This document shows, piece by piece, positions 1 to 8,113 of a stretch of DNA of 64,000 bases (positions within the stretch are counted from its first letter, which is position 1; each line of letters begins with the position of its first letter). The stretch spans positions 124,001-188,000 of the forward strand of contig NZ_DATBTY010000040.1 of NCBI RefSeq assembly GCF_036516575.1, given 5' to 3'. The position numbers and the translations under genes are program-made. The DNA is from Cerasibacillus sp036516575. GTDB taxonomy: Bacteria > Bacillota > Bacilli > Bacillales > Amphibacillaceae. The notes below the pieces were generated by a model. The model searched no databases. It was not told the origin of the DNA and saw only the letters and a list, made by a program, of their open reading frames with translations.

Positions 1-1
1 C

Positions 2-913
2 TTGAAAATTCATATTGTGCAAAAAGGCGACACGCTATGGGAAATAGCCAAAAAGTATGGGGTTGATTTTGAACAATTAAAGGCAATGAATACTCACTTA
101 GCTAGTCCAGATATGATTATGCCAGGAATGAAAATAAAAATTCCTGGTGTTGAAAAAACAGTCCCGAAAGAAATGGTGCAAAAAAAGGCTGAAGAAATAA
201 AACATCCGTACGAAGACTTTGTTGTGTCTGAACAACCAGTAAAAAAGGAAAAAGCTAAAGTAAAAATGGAAGCTCCGAAAGAGATGGTTAAAAAGGAAGA
301 AAAAATGCCGATGATGGAGCCAATTATGCCTGCAATGCCTGCAATGCCTGAATTACCAGAAATGCCATTGATGCAAATGCCGACAATGCAGCAAATGCCA
401 ATGATGGAACAGAATCAATATACGACAATTCAATTTCCGGAAATGAAGATGATGAAGAAAGAGAAGCCAACAAAGAAAAAGAAAAAAGTATATGAAAAAA
501 AGCCAAGCGAATACCAGGCACATCATATGCTCCCATTTATTCCTTGTATCCCAGTATGTCATATGCCATTACATCCACATTGGCATCATGAACAACAGAT
601 GCCAATGTGCCCTAAGTGTATGCATCATGAACATCCAATACAAGTGTGCCCTAAATGTATGCATCATGACGGTTTTCATCACATGAAATCTCACATGCAT
701 CCTCCAGTTCATCATAGTATGGGACCGATGCATTATCCGGCTTATCACGGGATGGAGTCACATATGGACCATTATCGTCATGAATCAAATGAGCGACCTA
801 CTCATCAGGTGTATGACGATTTTAACAAACAAGATCACGGTTACTCTCCGCCTCATTTTGAAATGCCATTTGATGCACCACAATCTCCGATGTTCGATGA
901 TGAAAAAAAATAA
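2..913 (+). CDS. safA: SafA, spore coat assembly morphogenetic protein
   Basis: SafA directs assembly of inner spore coat layers at the cortex-coat interface. Residues 1-48 form a LysM peptidoglycan-binding domain with the start IHIVQKGDTLWEIAKKYGV. A Lys/Glu-rich stretch (50-100), a Met-Pro-rich stretch (100-140) and a His/Cys/Met-rich tail (180-250) follow. The tail has two copies of CPKCMHH (203-209 and 216-222), possibly metal binding. The start is TTG at base 2, where the LysM domain begins as in Bacillus SafA, so the gene is probably complete although its ribosome binding site lies outside the window. Length (303 aa) is shorter than the roughly 390 aa of B. subtilis. The C-terminal half is low complexity and diverges quickly in this family. 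Confidence 0.9.
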   Translation: MKIHIVQKGDTLWEIAKKYGVDFEQLKAMNTHLASPDMIMPGMKIKIPGVEKTVPKEMVQKKAEEIKHPYEDFVVSEQPVKKEKAKVKMEAPKEMVKKEEKMPMMEPIMPAMPAMPELPEMPLMQMPTMQQMPMMEQNQYTTIQFPEMKMMKKEKPTKKKKKVYEKKPSEYQAHHMLPFIPCIPVCHMPLHPHWHHEQQMPMCPKCMHHEHPIQVCPKCMHHDGFHHMKSHMHPPVHHSMGPMHYPAYHGMESHMDHYRHESNERPTHQVYDDFNKQDHGYSPPHFEMPFDAPQSPMFDDEKK

Positions 914-925
914 AGAAGACATGCG

Positions 926-955
926 AGAGACGACGATTAATCGTCTCTTTTTTTG
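926..955 (+). terminator. Intrinsic terminator after safA
   Basis: An AGAGACGA / TCGTCTCT stem (926-933 with 941-948) is followed by a run of T. It starts 12 bases after the safA stop and separates safA from nadE. Confidence 0.85.
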
Positions 956-1044
956 TTTAAATGATGTATAGTAGGTTAATCTTTGCTAAACTAAGGTAGA
1001 TGTAACATATGATATGTATATACTTTTTAGAGGAGCGAAGATGT

Positions 1045-1782
1045 ATGGAAGAAAAAGTAACAGCTATTGTCACATGGCTCCGTGAACAAGTCGAACAGTC
1101 AAATACGAAGGGCCTTATTGTTGGTGTAAGTGGTGGTTTAGATTCAGCAGTTGTTGCATTTTTAATAAAAAAAGCCTTTCCCAATCATTCGATTAGTGTC
1201 ATTATGCCGATTAAAAGTAACCCTGAGGAAATGACTCATGCGAAACAAGTGAATGTAGCATGTGGTATAAAAGAATTAACAATTGATTTAACTACGATTC
1301 ATGAAGCAATGTTTAATCAAATTAATGATGAACTTAACGAGGATGTTAATGATGCCAATCAACGCTTAGCGGATGCCAATTTACGAGCAAGACTACGAAT
1401 GAGTACACTCTATACTGTCGCGACGAATTATAATTATTTGGTCGTTGGTACAGATAATAAAGCAGAGTGGTATACAGGTTATTTCACGAAATATGGTGAT
1501 GGCGGTGTTGATTTATTACCAATTATCGATTTAACGAAGGCTGAAGTACGTGAAATGGCTGCCTATTTAGGTGTACCAAAGGAAGTTATTGAAAAAGAAC
1601 CGAGTGCAGATTTATGGGAAGGCCAAACAGACGAAAAAGAGATGGGGACTACTTATGATATGATTGATGCTTATTTAAATGGTGAACCTATTCCGGAAGA
1701 ACATCAGAAAATAATAAAAGCGATGCATAAACGCACAGAACATAAACGTCATACACCAACACCATTTCAATTCACCGAATAA
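1045..1782 (+). CDS. nadE: NH3-dependent NAD+ synthetase
   Basis: This enzyme converts deamido-NAD+ to NAD+ with ATP and ammonia, the last step of NAD synthesis. The ATP-pyrophosphatase loop SGGLDS sits at residues 29-34, and the conserved GTDNKAEWYTGYFTKYGDGG stretch and the later EPSADLWEGQTDE motif are present. There is no glutaminase domain, so it belongs to the ammonia-dependent class. An upstream in-frame ATG exists at 1009, but GAGGAG at 1030-1035 fits ATG 1045, giving 245 aa. In B. subtilis nadE lies elsewhere; here it sits between safA and the CoxA-like gene. It appears monocistronic, with terminators on both sides. Confidence 0.93.
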   Translation: MEEKVTAIVTWLREQVEQSNTKGLIVGVSGGLDSAVVAFLIKKAFPNHSISVIMPIKSNPEEMTHAKQVNVACGIKELTIDLTTIHEAMFNQINDELNEDVNDANQRLADANLRARLRMSTLYTVATNYNYLVVGTDNKAEWYTGYFTKYGDGGVDLLPIIDLTKAEVREMAAYLGVPKEVIEKEPSADLWEGQTDEKEMGTTYDMIDAYLNGEPIPEEHQKIIKAMHKRTEHKRHTPTPFQFTE

Positions 1783-1792
1783 TACCATGTGT

Positions 1793-1836
1793 AAAAAACC
1801 CTCCTTTATTCAAAATAAGGAATAAGGAGGTTTTTT
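1793..1836 (+). terminator. Terminator after nadE that contains the next gene's ribosome binding site
   Basis: A long hairpin pairs AAAAAACC...TCCTTTATT with AATAAGGAGGTTTTTT and ends in a T run. The right arm contains AAGGAGG (1824-1830), placed 8 bases before the ATG at 1839. Read-through transcripts from nadE would hide that Shine-Dalgarno sequence inside the stem. Confidence 0.8.
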
Positions 1837-1838
1837 AT

Positions 1839-2366
1839 ATGCGTCAATTAATGATATTATTAATCGTGTTAAGTTGTGCTGCCTGTTCATCTCCAAATCA
1901 ACATGAAAATGCTGTGAAAAACAATAATACCCAGCCGATTCATTTTGAAACAAAAGAACAACAAAAAGGGCGACTCGGTGTCCGTGAAAAATCCATTGGG
2001 GAACAAGGTGGCTATCCACAAAGTTATCGTAATTTTAATAAAGGCCCAGATAAAGGACCATATACAGACATTTTCACAAACGATGAATCGGCTAAACTTG
2101 AAGAGCATCTTAGAACGTTTAAGGAAGTAAAACAGGCTCAAGTTGCTTCTACAGAAGACCGTATTGTCATTGGCGTTATATTAAGCAATCGCTTTCAAGA
2201 GGACCCGAACATAGCAACTGATATAAAGCGGTCAGTTGAAGAGATGTTTCCTAACAAAACAATTATCGTGTATACGGACCATATTCACTGGGACCGGATG
2301 CGTGAACTTCGCTCTAAGAACATTGATAACCCTGAAACGCTTTTTGACAATTGGTTTGGTGATTAA
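1839..2366 (+). CDS. YhcN/YlaJ-family spore lipoprotein (CoxA-like)
   Basis: This is a predicted lipoprotein of 175 aa. Its signal peptide ends in a lipobox (LSCAAC) with the lipidated Cys near residue 16. The body matches the YhcN/YlaJ sporulation lipoprotein family: an N-terminal polar region, then an alpha/beta domain with phrases such as VKQAQVASTEDRIVIGVIL and a repeat of the BON-like type. In B. subtilis the gene after safA is coxA (yrbB), a cortex protein of this family, so position supports a CoxA role, here separated from safA by nadE. Probably made under forespore control, but no sigma-G promoter was assigned. Confidence 0.8.
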   Translation: MRQLMILLIVLSCAACSSPNQHENAVKNNNTQPIHFETKEQQKGRLGVREKSIGEQGGYPQSYRNFNKGPDKGPYTDIFTNDESAKLEEHLRTFKEVKQAQVASTEDRIVIGVILSNRFQEDPNIATDIKRSVEEMFPNKTIIVYTDHIHWDRMRELRSKNIDNPETLFDNWFGD

Positions 2367-2473
2367 AATATATTTCACCTTTAACTCTGTCTCATCATTT
2401 GCTATATTATAGTATAGGACTTTTATTTTTACGATTAGAGATAATGTTTTGGTGATAGAGAGGAGTTAGGCCA

Positions 2474-3202
2474 ATGGCAGGTCATTCAAAGTGGAATAAT
2501 ATTAAACGACGTAAAGGTGCACAAGACGCTAAGAGAGGTAAAATCTTTATGCGTCATGCTAAAAATATTTATGTAGCAGCGAAAGAAGGTGGCGGCGATC
2601 CAGAGATGAATCCGGCATTAAGAACTGCCATTGATAAAGCACGAGCGGATAATATGCCGAATGATAATATTGAACGTGCAATCAAAAAAGCTACCGGCAC
2701 ATTGGATGGCGTTAGTTATGAAGAAGTAACTTATGAAGGTTATGGGCCAGGTGGTGTAGCTGTTATTGTGCATGTTCTCACTGATAATCGAAATCGAACA
2801 GCCGCTGAAATTCGCCATGCCTTTAGTAAAAATGGTGGTAATTTAGGGGAAACGGGTAGTGTGTCGTTCATGTTTGATCGGAAAGGATACATTGTTATTG
2901 CTAACGAAACTGGGGTCGATGAAGAAGAACTGACCTTAGAAGCAATTGAAGCAGGAGCAGATGATATTCTTACCCAAAACAATGTATTTGAAATATTAAC
3001 ATTGCCTGAACAATTCAAAGAGGTAAGGAATCACTTAACTGAAAAAGGATTTAACTTGGAAGAAGCAGAAATAACCTTGCTACCACAAACATATACTGAA
3101 ATCGCCGTAGATGCTGAAGAAAAAATGCATGATTTAATCGAAATGCTTGAAGATAGTGAAGATGTTCAAGATATTTACCATAATATGCAGTCTAATGATT
3201 AA
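2474..3202 (+). CDS. yebC: YebC/PmpR (TACO1) family protein
   Basis: The 242-aa product begins MAGHSKWNNIKRRKGAQDAK, the signature of the YebC/PmpR family. Members have been described as DNA-binding regulators and, more recently, as factors that help ribosomes translate polyproline stretches; which applies here cannot be told. Three alpha/beta domains span the length and the usual size is conserved. A GAGAGGAG ribosome site precedes ATG 2474. The gene stands alone between the lipoprotein gene and ruvA, as yrbC does near safA in B. subtilis. Confidence 0.93.
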   Translation: MAGHSKWNNIKRRKGAQDAKRGKIFMRHAKNIYVAAKEGGGDPEMNPALRTAIDKARADNMPNDNIERAIKKATGTLDGVSYEEVTYEGYGPGGVAVIVHVLTDNRNRTAAEIRHAFSKNGGNLGETGSVSFMFDRKGYIVIANETGVDEEELTLEAIEAGADDILTQNNVFEILTLPEQFKEVRNHLTEKGFNLEEAEITLLPQTYTEIAVDAEEKMHDLIEMLEDSEDVQDIYHNMQSND

Positions 3203-3204
3203 CA

Positions 3205-3240
3205 TGAAAAACTTCCATTCTTAAGGGTGGAAGTTTTTCA
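3205..3240 (+). terminator. Intrinsic terminator after yebC
   Basis: A TGAAAAACTTCCA arm (3205-3217) pairs with TGGAAGTTTTTCA (3228-3240). The A and T tracts form the lower stem, so it could work in both directions. Confidence 0.8.
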
Positions 3241-3303
3241 TCGTAATCACCATTTTGTTTAATATAATAAAAAATATGATAAGGCATTAAAGGAGAATGG
3301 TAC

Positions 3304-3909
3304 ATGATTGCCTATATAAAAGGTATGTTAATGGAAATTTTAGATGAATCAATGATTATCGAGGTCAATGGACTAGGCTATGAAGTCATTTGTCCGAACC
3401 CCTTTAAATTCCAATCATCCTTAAATAAAGAAGTTAAAGTCTATACATATCATCATGTACGAGAAGATGCACAATTATTGTACGGGTTCCAAACACAAGA
3501 TGAAAAACAATTGTTTATGCAACTCATTTCCGTTTCAGGGATTGGACCAAAAGGAGCCATTGGGATCATGGCGAATATTGACATCCCACAATTTGTAGCA
3601 GCAATTGAACGGGAAGATGCTAAATATTTAACAAGTTTTCCAGGTGTTGGAAAGAAAACATCACGGCAAATTATTTTAGATTTAAAAGGAAAATTAACAA
3701 CGCTGTTCTCACTGTCAACGCCTGATATATCTAAAGATGCTACTGCTGATCTCTCACAAGACCAATATGGTGAAGCAAAAGCGGCATTATCTGCCCTTGG
3801 TTATTCGGACAAAGAGATTAATCATGTCTTTCCTCATATTCAAAAGGAAAATATTCAAGAAACGGATGCTATTATTCGAAAAGCACTCACATTATTTGCA
3901 AAAAAATAA
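3304..3909 (+). CDS. ruvA: Holliday junction branch migration protein RuvA
   Basis: RuvA binds four-way DNA junctions as a tetramer and loads RuvB for branch migration. The 201-aa protein has the N-terminal OB fold (1-62), tandem helix-hairpin-helix motifs (ISVSGIGPKGAIGIM and LTSFPGVGKKTSRQIILDLK), and a C-terminal three-helix domain that contacts RuvB. AAAGGAG precedes ATG 3304. It starts the ruvA-ruvB-DUF2905-queA-tgt-yajC run, with only 16 bases to ruvB. Confidence 0.97.
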   Translation: MIAYIKGMLMEILDESMIIEVNGLGYEVICPNPFKFQSSLNKEVKVYTYHHVREDAQLLYGFQTQDEKQLFMQLISVSGIGPKGAIGIMANIDIPQFVAAIEREDAKYLTSFPGVGKKTSRQIILDLKGKLTTLFSLSTPDISKDATADLSQDQYGEAKAALSALGYSDKEINHVFPHIQKENIQETDAIIRKALTLFAKK

Positions 3910-3925
3910 ATAGGGGGTCATCGAG

Positions 3926-4930
3926 ATGGAAGAACGGATGGTTGATGGAGAATTACTAGAAGAAGATACAACCATAGAATTGAGTTTACGCCCAAGTCGA
4001 TTAGACCAATATATTGGACAAGATAAGGTGAAAGAGAACCTTCGCATTTTTATACAGGCAGCAAAGATGCGCAACGAACCGCTTGATCATGTTCTCTTAT
4101 ATGGCCCACCTGGACTCGGAAAAACGACTCTAGCAGCTATTATTGCCAATGAGATGGGGGTTCAATTTCGTTCAACGTCTGGTCCAGCTATAGAACGCGC
4201 TGGGGATTTAGCAGCTATCTTATCATCTTTAGAGCCTGGCGATGTGTTATTTATTGATGAGGTTCACCGATTACCACGTTCAGTTGAAGAAATTCTCTAT
4301 CCAGCGATGGAAGACTTCTTTTTAGATATTGTTATCGGAACTGGACCAAGTGCAAGGTCAGTACGAATTGATTTACCTCCCTTTACTTTAGTGGGAGCGA
4401 CGACAAGAGCAGGACTGTTATCTGCACCATTACGAGATCGCTTTGGTATCTTAAGTCGACTCGAATTTTATAATGAAGAGTCACTATGTGAAATTGTCAA
4501 ACGGACAGCTGATATTTTTGAAACATCAATCCAGGATGAGGCGGCACTTGAAGTAGCACGACGCTCACGCGGAACACCGAGAATAGCGAACCGTTTATTA
4601 AAACGAATACGTGATATCTCTCAAGTGAGAGGTGAGACTGAAATAAGTTTAAACGTCACACATTTAGCACTAAATATGTTGCAAGTTGATGATGCAGGAC
4701 TTGATCATATCGACCATAAATTACTAAAAGGTATTATTGTCGATTTCAAAGGTGGTCCAGTCGGTTTAGACACAATTGCGGCGACCATTGGAGAAGAACC
4801 AGAAACAATTGAAGATGTCTATGAACCTTATTTATTGCAAATGGGATTTATCCAGCGAACACCGAGAGGGCGAGTTGCTACGCCAAAAGCATATCTTCAT
4901 TTCGGTATGAAAGTGAATGATGAATCATGA
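3926..4930 (+). CDS. ruvB: Holliday junction branch migration helicase RuvB
   Basis: This is the hexameric AAA+ motor of branch migration. Walker A is GPPGLGKT (60-67), Walker B is VLFIDEVHRL, and sensor 1 lies in LVGATTRAG. The C-terminal winged helix ends in the conserved TPRGRVATPKAY stretch. At 334 aa it has normal length. The stop TGA overlaps the ATG of the following small membrane protein (ATGA), which suggests translational coupling. Confidence 0.98.
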   Translation: MEERMVDGELLEEDTTIELSLRPSRLDQYIGQDKVKENLRIFIQAAKMRNEPLDHVLLYGPPGLGKTTLAAIIANEMGVQFRSTSGPAIERAGDLAAILSSLEPGDVLFIDEVHRLPRSVEEILYPAMEDFFLDIVIGTGPSARSVRIDLPPFTLVGATTRAGLLSAPLRDRFGILSRLEFYNEESLCEIVKRTADIFETSIQDEAALEVARRSRGTPRIANRLLKRIRDISQVRGETEISLNVTHLALNMLQVDDAGLDHIDHKLLKGIIVDFKGGPVGLDTIAATIGEEPETIEDVYEPYLLQMGFIQRTPRGRVATPKAYLHFGMKVNDES

Positions 4931-5124
4931 ATATGGGTAAAATGTTGATTATACTGGGAACGGTATTAATCATCATTGGTATGATTTGGACATTCATTGG
5001 TAAGCTCCCTGGTGATTTTACCTTTAAAAAAGGAAATGTAACCTTTCATTTCCCACTTATGACATCGATTGTTGTCAGTGTTATCTTATCATTGCTTTTT
5101 TTACTTATAAATAAATTTCGTTAA
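4927..5124 (+). CDS. DUF2905 family two-helix membrane protein
   Basis: This 65-aa protein has two hydrophobic segments (about 5-25 and 43-62) flanking a short loop with the family phrase GKLPGDFTFKKGN. DUF2905 members are widespread in Firmicutes and Proteobacteria and have no established function. The start overlaps the ruvB stop, and the gene is part of the ruvAB-queA-tgt operon, but this gives no functional clue. Confidence 0.9.
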   Translation: MNMGKMLIILGTVLIIIGMIWTFIGKLPGDFTFKKGNVTFHFPLMTSIVVSVILSLLFLLINKFR

Positions 5125-5145
5125 GACCTGAAAAGGAGAAACACT

Positions 5146-6168
5146 ATGAATGTCAATGAATTCGATTTTTATTTACCAGAAGAATTAATCGCTCAGACAC
5201 CTCTAAAAGAAAGAACAGATTCACGATTATTAGTTTTGGACAAGGAAACAAAAGAAATACGTCATCGAAAATTTCCAGCCATAAAAGACTATGTACAACC
5301 TGGAGATTGCCTTGTTTTAAATAATACACAAGTTCTTCCTGCACGCTTATTTGGTGTAAAAGAGGATACGGGGGCCAAGATTGAAGTCCTACTATTACAT
5401 GTGCTTGAGAATGATACATGGGAAACACTTGTCAAACCAGCGAAAAAAGTGAAATTAGGAACTGTACTTTCATTTGGTAACGGGCTTAAAGCAACTTGTA
5501 CGGATATATTAGAACAGGGTGGCCGTCAGTTGACATTTTCTTATGATGGGATTTTCTATGAAATATTAGATGAACTCGGTAAAATGCCATTACCACCGTA
5601 TATTAAAGCGCAATTATCGGAAAATGAACGTTATCAAACCGTTTATGCAAAAGAAAAAGGCTCTGCAGCAGCCCCAACAGCAGGGCTCCATTTTACAAAT
5701 GATTTATTAGACGAGATAAAAGCATTAGGTGTTAACATTGCAACAGTTACATTACATGTTGGGCTAGGAACATTTCGCCCAGTGAATGTAGAAAAGATAG
5801 AGAGTCATCATATGCATTCGGAATATTATCAAATGTCAAAAGAAACGGCTCATACATTAAATCAAGTGAAAGCAAATGGTGGTAGAATTATTGCAGTTGG
5901 GACGACATCTACAAGAACGCTAGAAACAATCGTTAATAAATACGGAACCTTTACTGAATCTTCTGGATGGACCGACATATTTATTTATCCACCCTATGAA
6001 TGGAAAGCGATTAACGGTCTACTAACAAATTTTCATTTGCCGAAGTCAACATTAATCATGTTGGTCAGTGCTTTAGCAGGAAGAGAAGCTGTATTGAATG
6101 CTTATGAACAGGCTGTATTAGAGCGTTACCGTTTTTTTAGTTTTGGTGACGCCATGCTAATTATTTAG
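5146..6168 (+). CDS. queA: S-adenosylmethionine:tRNA ribosyltransferase-isomerase
   Basis: QueA transfers and isomerises the ribosyl part of SAM onto preQ1 in tRNA, making epoxyqueuosine. The 340-aa sequence carries the family hallmarks NNTQVLPARLFG, the central KEKGSAAAPTAGLHFT stretch, VTLHVGLGTFRPV and the C-terminal LTNFHLPKSTLIMLVSA. AAAGGAG precedes ATG 5146. The next gene, tgt, makes the substrate for this step, so the operon order fits the pathway. The last step (QueG/QueH) is not in the window. Confidence 0.97.
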   Translation: MNVNEFDFYLPEELIAQTPLKERTDSRLLVLDKETKEIRHRKFPAIKDYVQPGDCLVLNNTQVLPARLFGVKEDTGAKIEVLLLHVLENDTWETLVKPAKKVKLGTVLSFGNGLKATCTDILEQGGRQLTFSYDGIFYEILDELGKMPLPPYIKAQLSENERYQTVYAKEKGSAAAPTAGLHFTNDLLDEIKALGVNIATVTLHVGLGTFRPVNVEKIESHHMHSEYYQMSKETAHTLNQVKANGGRIIAVGTTSTRTLETIVNKYGTFTESSGWTDIFIYPPYEWKAINGLLTNFHLPKSTLIMLVSALAGREAVLNAYEQAVLERYRFFSFGDAMLII

Positions 6169-6179
6169 GAGGGAAGTTG

Positions 6180-7319
6180 ATGGGACCAATTAAATATGAA
6201 TTGATTAAAACATGTAAACAAACCGGTGCCCGCTTGGGTCGTGTAACAACACCTCATGGTTCCTTTGAAACACCGATCTTTATGCCAGTGGGAACACTAG
6301 CTACAGTTAAGACGATGAGCCCGGAAGACTTGAAGTCGATGGATGCTCATATTATTTTATCTAATACATATCATCTATGGTTACGGCCAGGAGAAGATAT
6401 TATTGAAGAAGCTGGCGGGTTACATCGCTTTATGAATTGGGATGGATCTATTTTGACTGATTCAGGGGGCTTTCAAGTGTTTAGTTTAAGTGACATGCGT
6501 GTCATCGAAGAAGAGGGTGTTCATTTTCGTAATCATTTAAATGGAGAAAAGCTCTTTTTGTCACCGGAAAAGGCAACACAGATTCAAAATATCCTAGGAT
6601 CAGATATAATGATGGCATTTGATGAATGTCCACCATACCCTGCTTCTTATGATTATATGAAATCATCTGTTGAAAGAACCTCGCGTTGGGCAGAAAGATG
6701 TCTAGAAGCACATACACGGAAAGACAAACAAGGGTTATTTGGAATTGTCCAAGGAGGAGAGTTTGAAGACCTTCGCAAGCAAAGTGCACGTGATCTTATA
6801 TCACTAGACTTTCCAGGTTATGCGATTGGTGGCTTGTCAGTTGGTGAACCGAAAGATGTGATGAACCGTGTGTTGGAATTTACAACACCTGAATTACCAG
6901 CTAATAAGCCGCGTTATCTCATGGGGGTCGGCTCACCAGATTCATTGATTGACGCCTCGATTCGTGGTGTCGATATGTTTGATTGTGTATTACCGACGCG
7001 AATCGCTCGTAATGGAACATGTATGACATCAACTGGTCGTTTAGTTGTTCGCAATGCTAAATATGCACGGGATTTTCGTCCTATAGATGAAAATTGTGAT
7101 TGTCATGTCTGTCAAAACTATTCGCGTGCTTATATTAGACATTTAATTAAATGTAATGAAACGTTTGGATTTCGACTTACTACTTATCATAACTTGTATT
7201 TTCTGTTAAACTTAATGAAGCAGGTTCGAGAAGCTATAAAAGAAGATCGCTTAGGTGATTTTAGAGAGGCATTCTTTGAACAATATGGTTTAAACAAACC
7301 AAATGCAAAAAACTTTTAA
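6180..7319 (+). CDS. tgt: tRNA-guanine transglycosylase
   Basis: Tgt swaps guanine 34 for preQ1 in tRNAs with GUN anticodons. The catalytic region ILTDSGGFQVFSL, a second Asp in the VLPTRIARNG region, and the Zn site CDCHVC with a downstream His are present. The first in-frame start is TTG 6177, but AGGAGGG (6167-6173) is better spaced for ATG 6180, giving 379 aa. It follows queA by 11 bases and precedes yajC. Confidence 0.97.
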   Translation: MGPIKYELIKTCKQTGARLGRVTTPHGSFETPIFMPVGTLATVKTMSPEDLKSMDAHIILSNTYHLWLRPGEDIIEEAGGLHRFMNWDGSILTDSGGFQVFSLSDMRVIEEEGVHFRNHLNGEKLFLSPEKATQIQNILGSDIMMAFDECPPYPASYDYMKSSVERTSRWAERCLEAHTRKDKQGLFGIVQGGEFEDLRKQSARDLISLDFPGYAIGGLSVGEPKDVMNRVLEFTTPELPANKPRYLMGVGSPDSLIDASIRGVDMFDCVLPTRIARNGTCMTSTGRLVVRNAKYARDFRPIDENCDCHVCQNYSRAYIRHLIKCNETFGFRLTTYHNLYFLLNLMKQVREAIKEDRLGDFREAFFEQYGLNKPNAKNF

Positions 7320-7348
7320 AATAAGTATATGCGAAAGGAGGGGATAAA

Positions 7349-7621
7349 ATGGAAGGATTAGGAGCACTTGGACCATTGATTCCCATAATATTAATGTTTG
7401 TTATCTTTTATTTCATGTTAATTCGCCCACAAAAGAAGCGACAACAACAAGTTCAACAGATGCAAGCAGACCTTCAAAAAGGGGATAAAATTATCACCAT
7501 TGGTGGACTTCACGGTGTAATTCATGCGATGGATGAGAATACAATTGTTATTCAAGCTGAAGACGGTACAAAACTTACATATGACCGTGGAGCAGTTCGT
7601 GAAGTCTTAAATCAAGAGTGA
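7349..7621 (+). CDS. yajC: Preprotein translocase subunit YajC
   Basis: YajC is a small accessory subunit of the SecDF-YajC complex. It has one membrane helix (about 8-25), then the family phrase LIRPQKKRQQQ and a soluble domain with GDKIITIGGLHGVI. Ninety aa is normal. A strong AAAGGAGGGG site precedes ATG 7349. It closes the queA-tgt run and lies about 2.5 kb before secDF, with a divergent spoVB segment in between. Confidence 0.95.
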   Translation: MEGLGALGPLIPIILMFVIFYFMLIRPQKKRQQQVQQMQADLQKGDKIITIGGLHGVIHAMDENTIVIQAEDGTKLTYDRGAVREVLNQE

Positions 7622-7628
7622 GTAAATG

Positions 7629-7658
7629 AAAGGGAAGTTGCTTAACGACTTCCCTTTT
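7629..7658 (+). terminator. Intrinsic terminator after yajC, near the end of a convergent gene
   Basis: AAAGGGAAGT (7629-7638) pairs with ACTTCCCTTT (from 7648), leading into T residues. It lies between yajC and the convergent TIGR04086 gene, so it may serve both. Confidence 0.75.
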
Positions 7659-7671
7659 AACAACCTTTCGA

Positions 7672-8046
7672 TTAACCATCTACCGTTAGATTAACCCCAA
7701 TAACGCCGCCAAACATTGCAGCAAATATATAGCCGATATGGAAGAGAAACTGTTCAAAAGAAAATCCCTGTTTATACCCAAGATACTGGATAAGAAAGAT
7801 TACCAATGTCATACTACCACCTGTTATCATACCTGTCATCCAACCTTTTGACTTCCCTTTCATACCAGCGACAAGTCCTCCTGAGAAAAAGGCAAATAAT
7901 CCCACGACTAAAGTGACCCATGAAAGAGTAGGATCATTTAATTCGGTAAAACGTAGTAAAAAAGCCAAGATGAAACTTGTCACAAGGATGATACTTAAAA
8001 TGATGATCCACCCGTAAAATAAACTGCTTACTTGTTGGCGCAACAT
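7672..8046 (-). CDS. TIGR04086 family membrane protein (YrzE-like)
   Basis: This 124-aa integral membrane protein has four predicted helices and the Gly-rich phrases GLFAFFSGGLVAGMKGKSKGW and FAAMFGGVIGVN, typical of the Bacillus YrzE/TIGR04086 family. Function is unknown. It lies downstream of spoVB on the same strand, separated by 67 bases, and converges on yajC, as in related Bacillaceae. Confidence 0.85.
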   Translation of the reverse strand: MLRQQVSSLFYGWIIILSIILVTSFILAFLLRFTELNDPTLSWVTLVVGLFAFFSGGLVAGMKGKSKGWMTGMITGGSMTLVIFLIQYLGYKQGFSFEQFLFHIGYIFAAMFGGVIGVNLTVDG

Positions 8047-8113
8047 ACTCCCCCCTCGTCATGATTGTCCATCTATCGTTAGTTTATTCAAATATCCCCT
8101 TGTTTAGACCAAT

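Noticed and set aside
324..562. Minus-strand open frames inside safA
   Set aside because: They are a by-product of the Met/Lys-rich coding sequence, with no ribosome sites or recognisable protein features.
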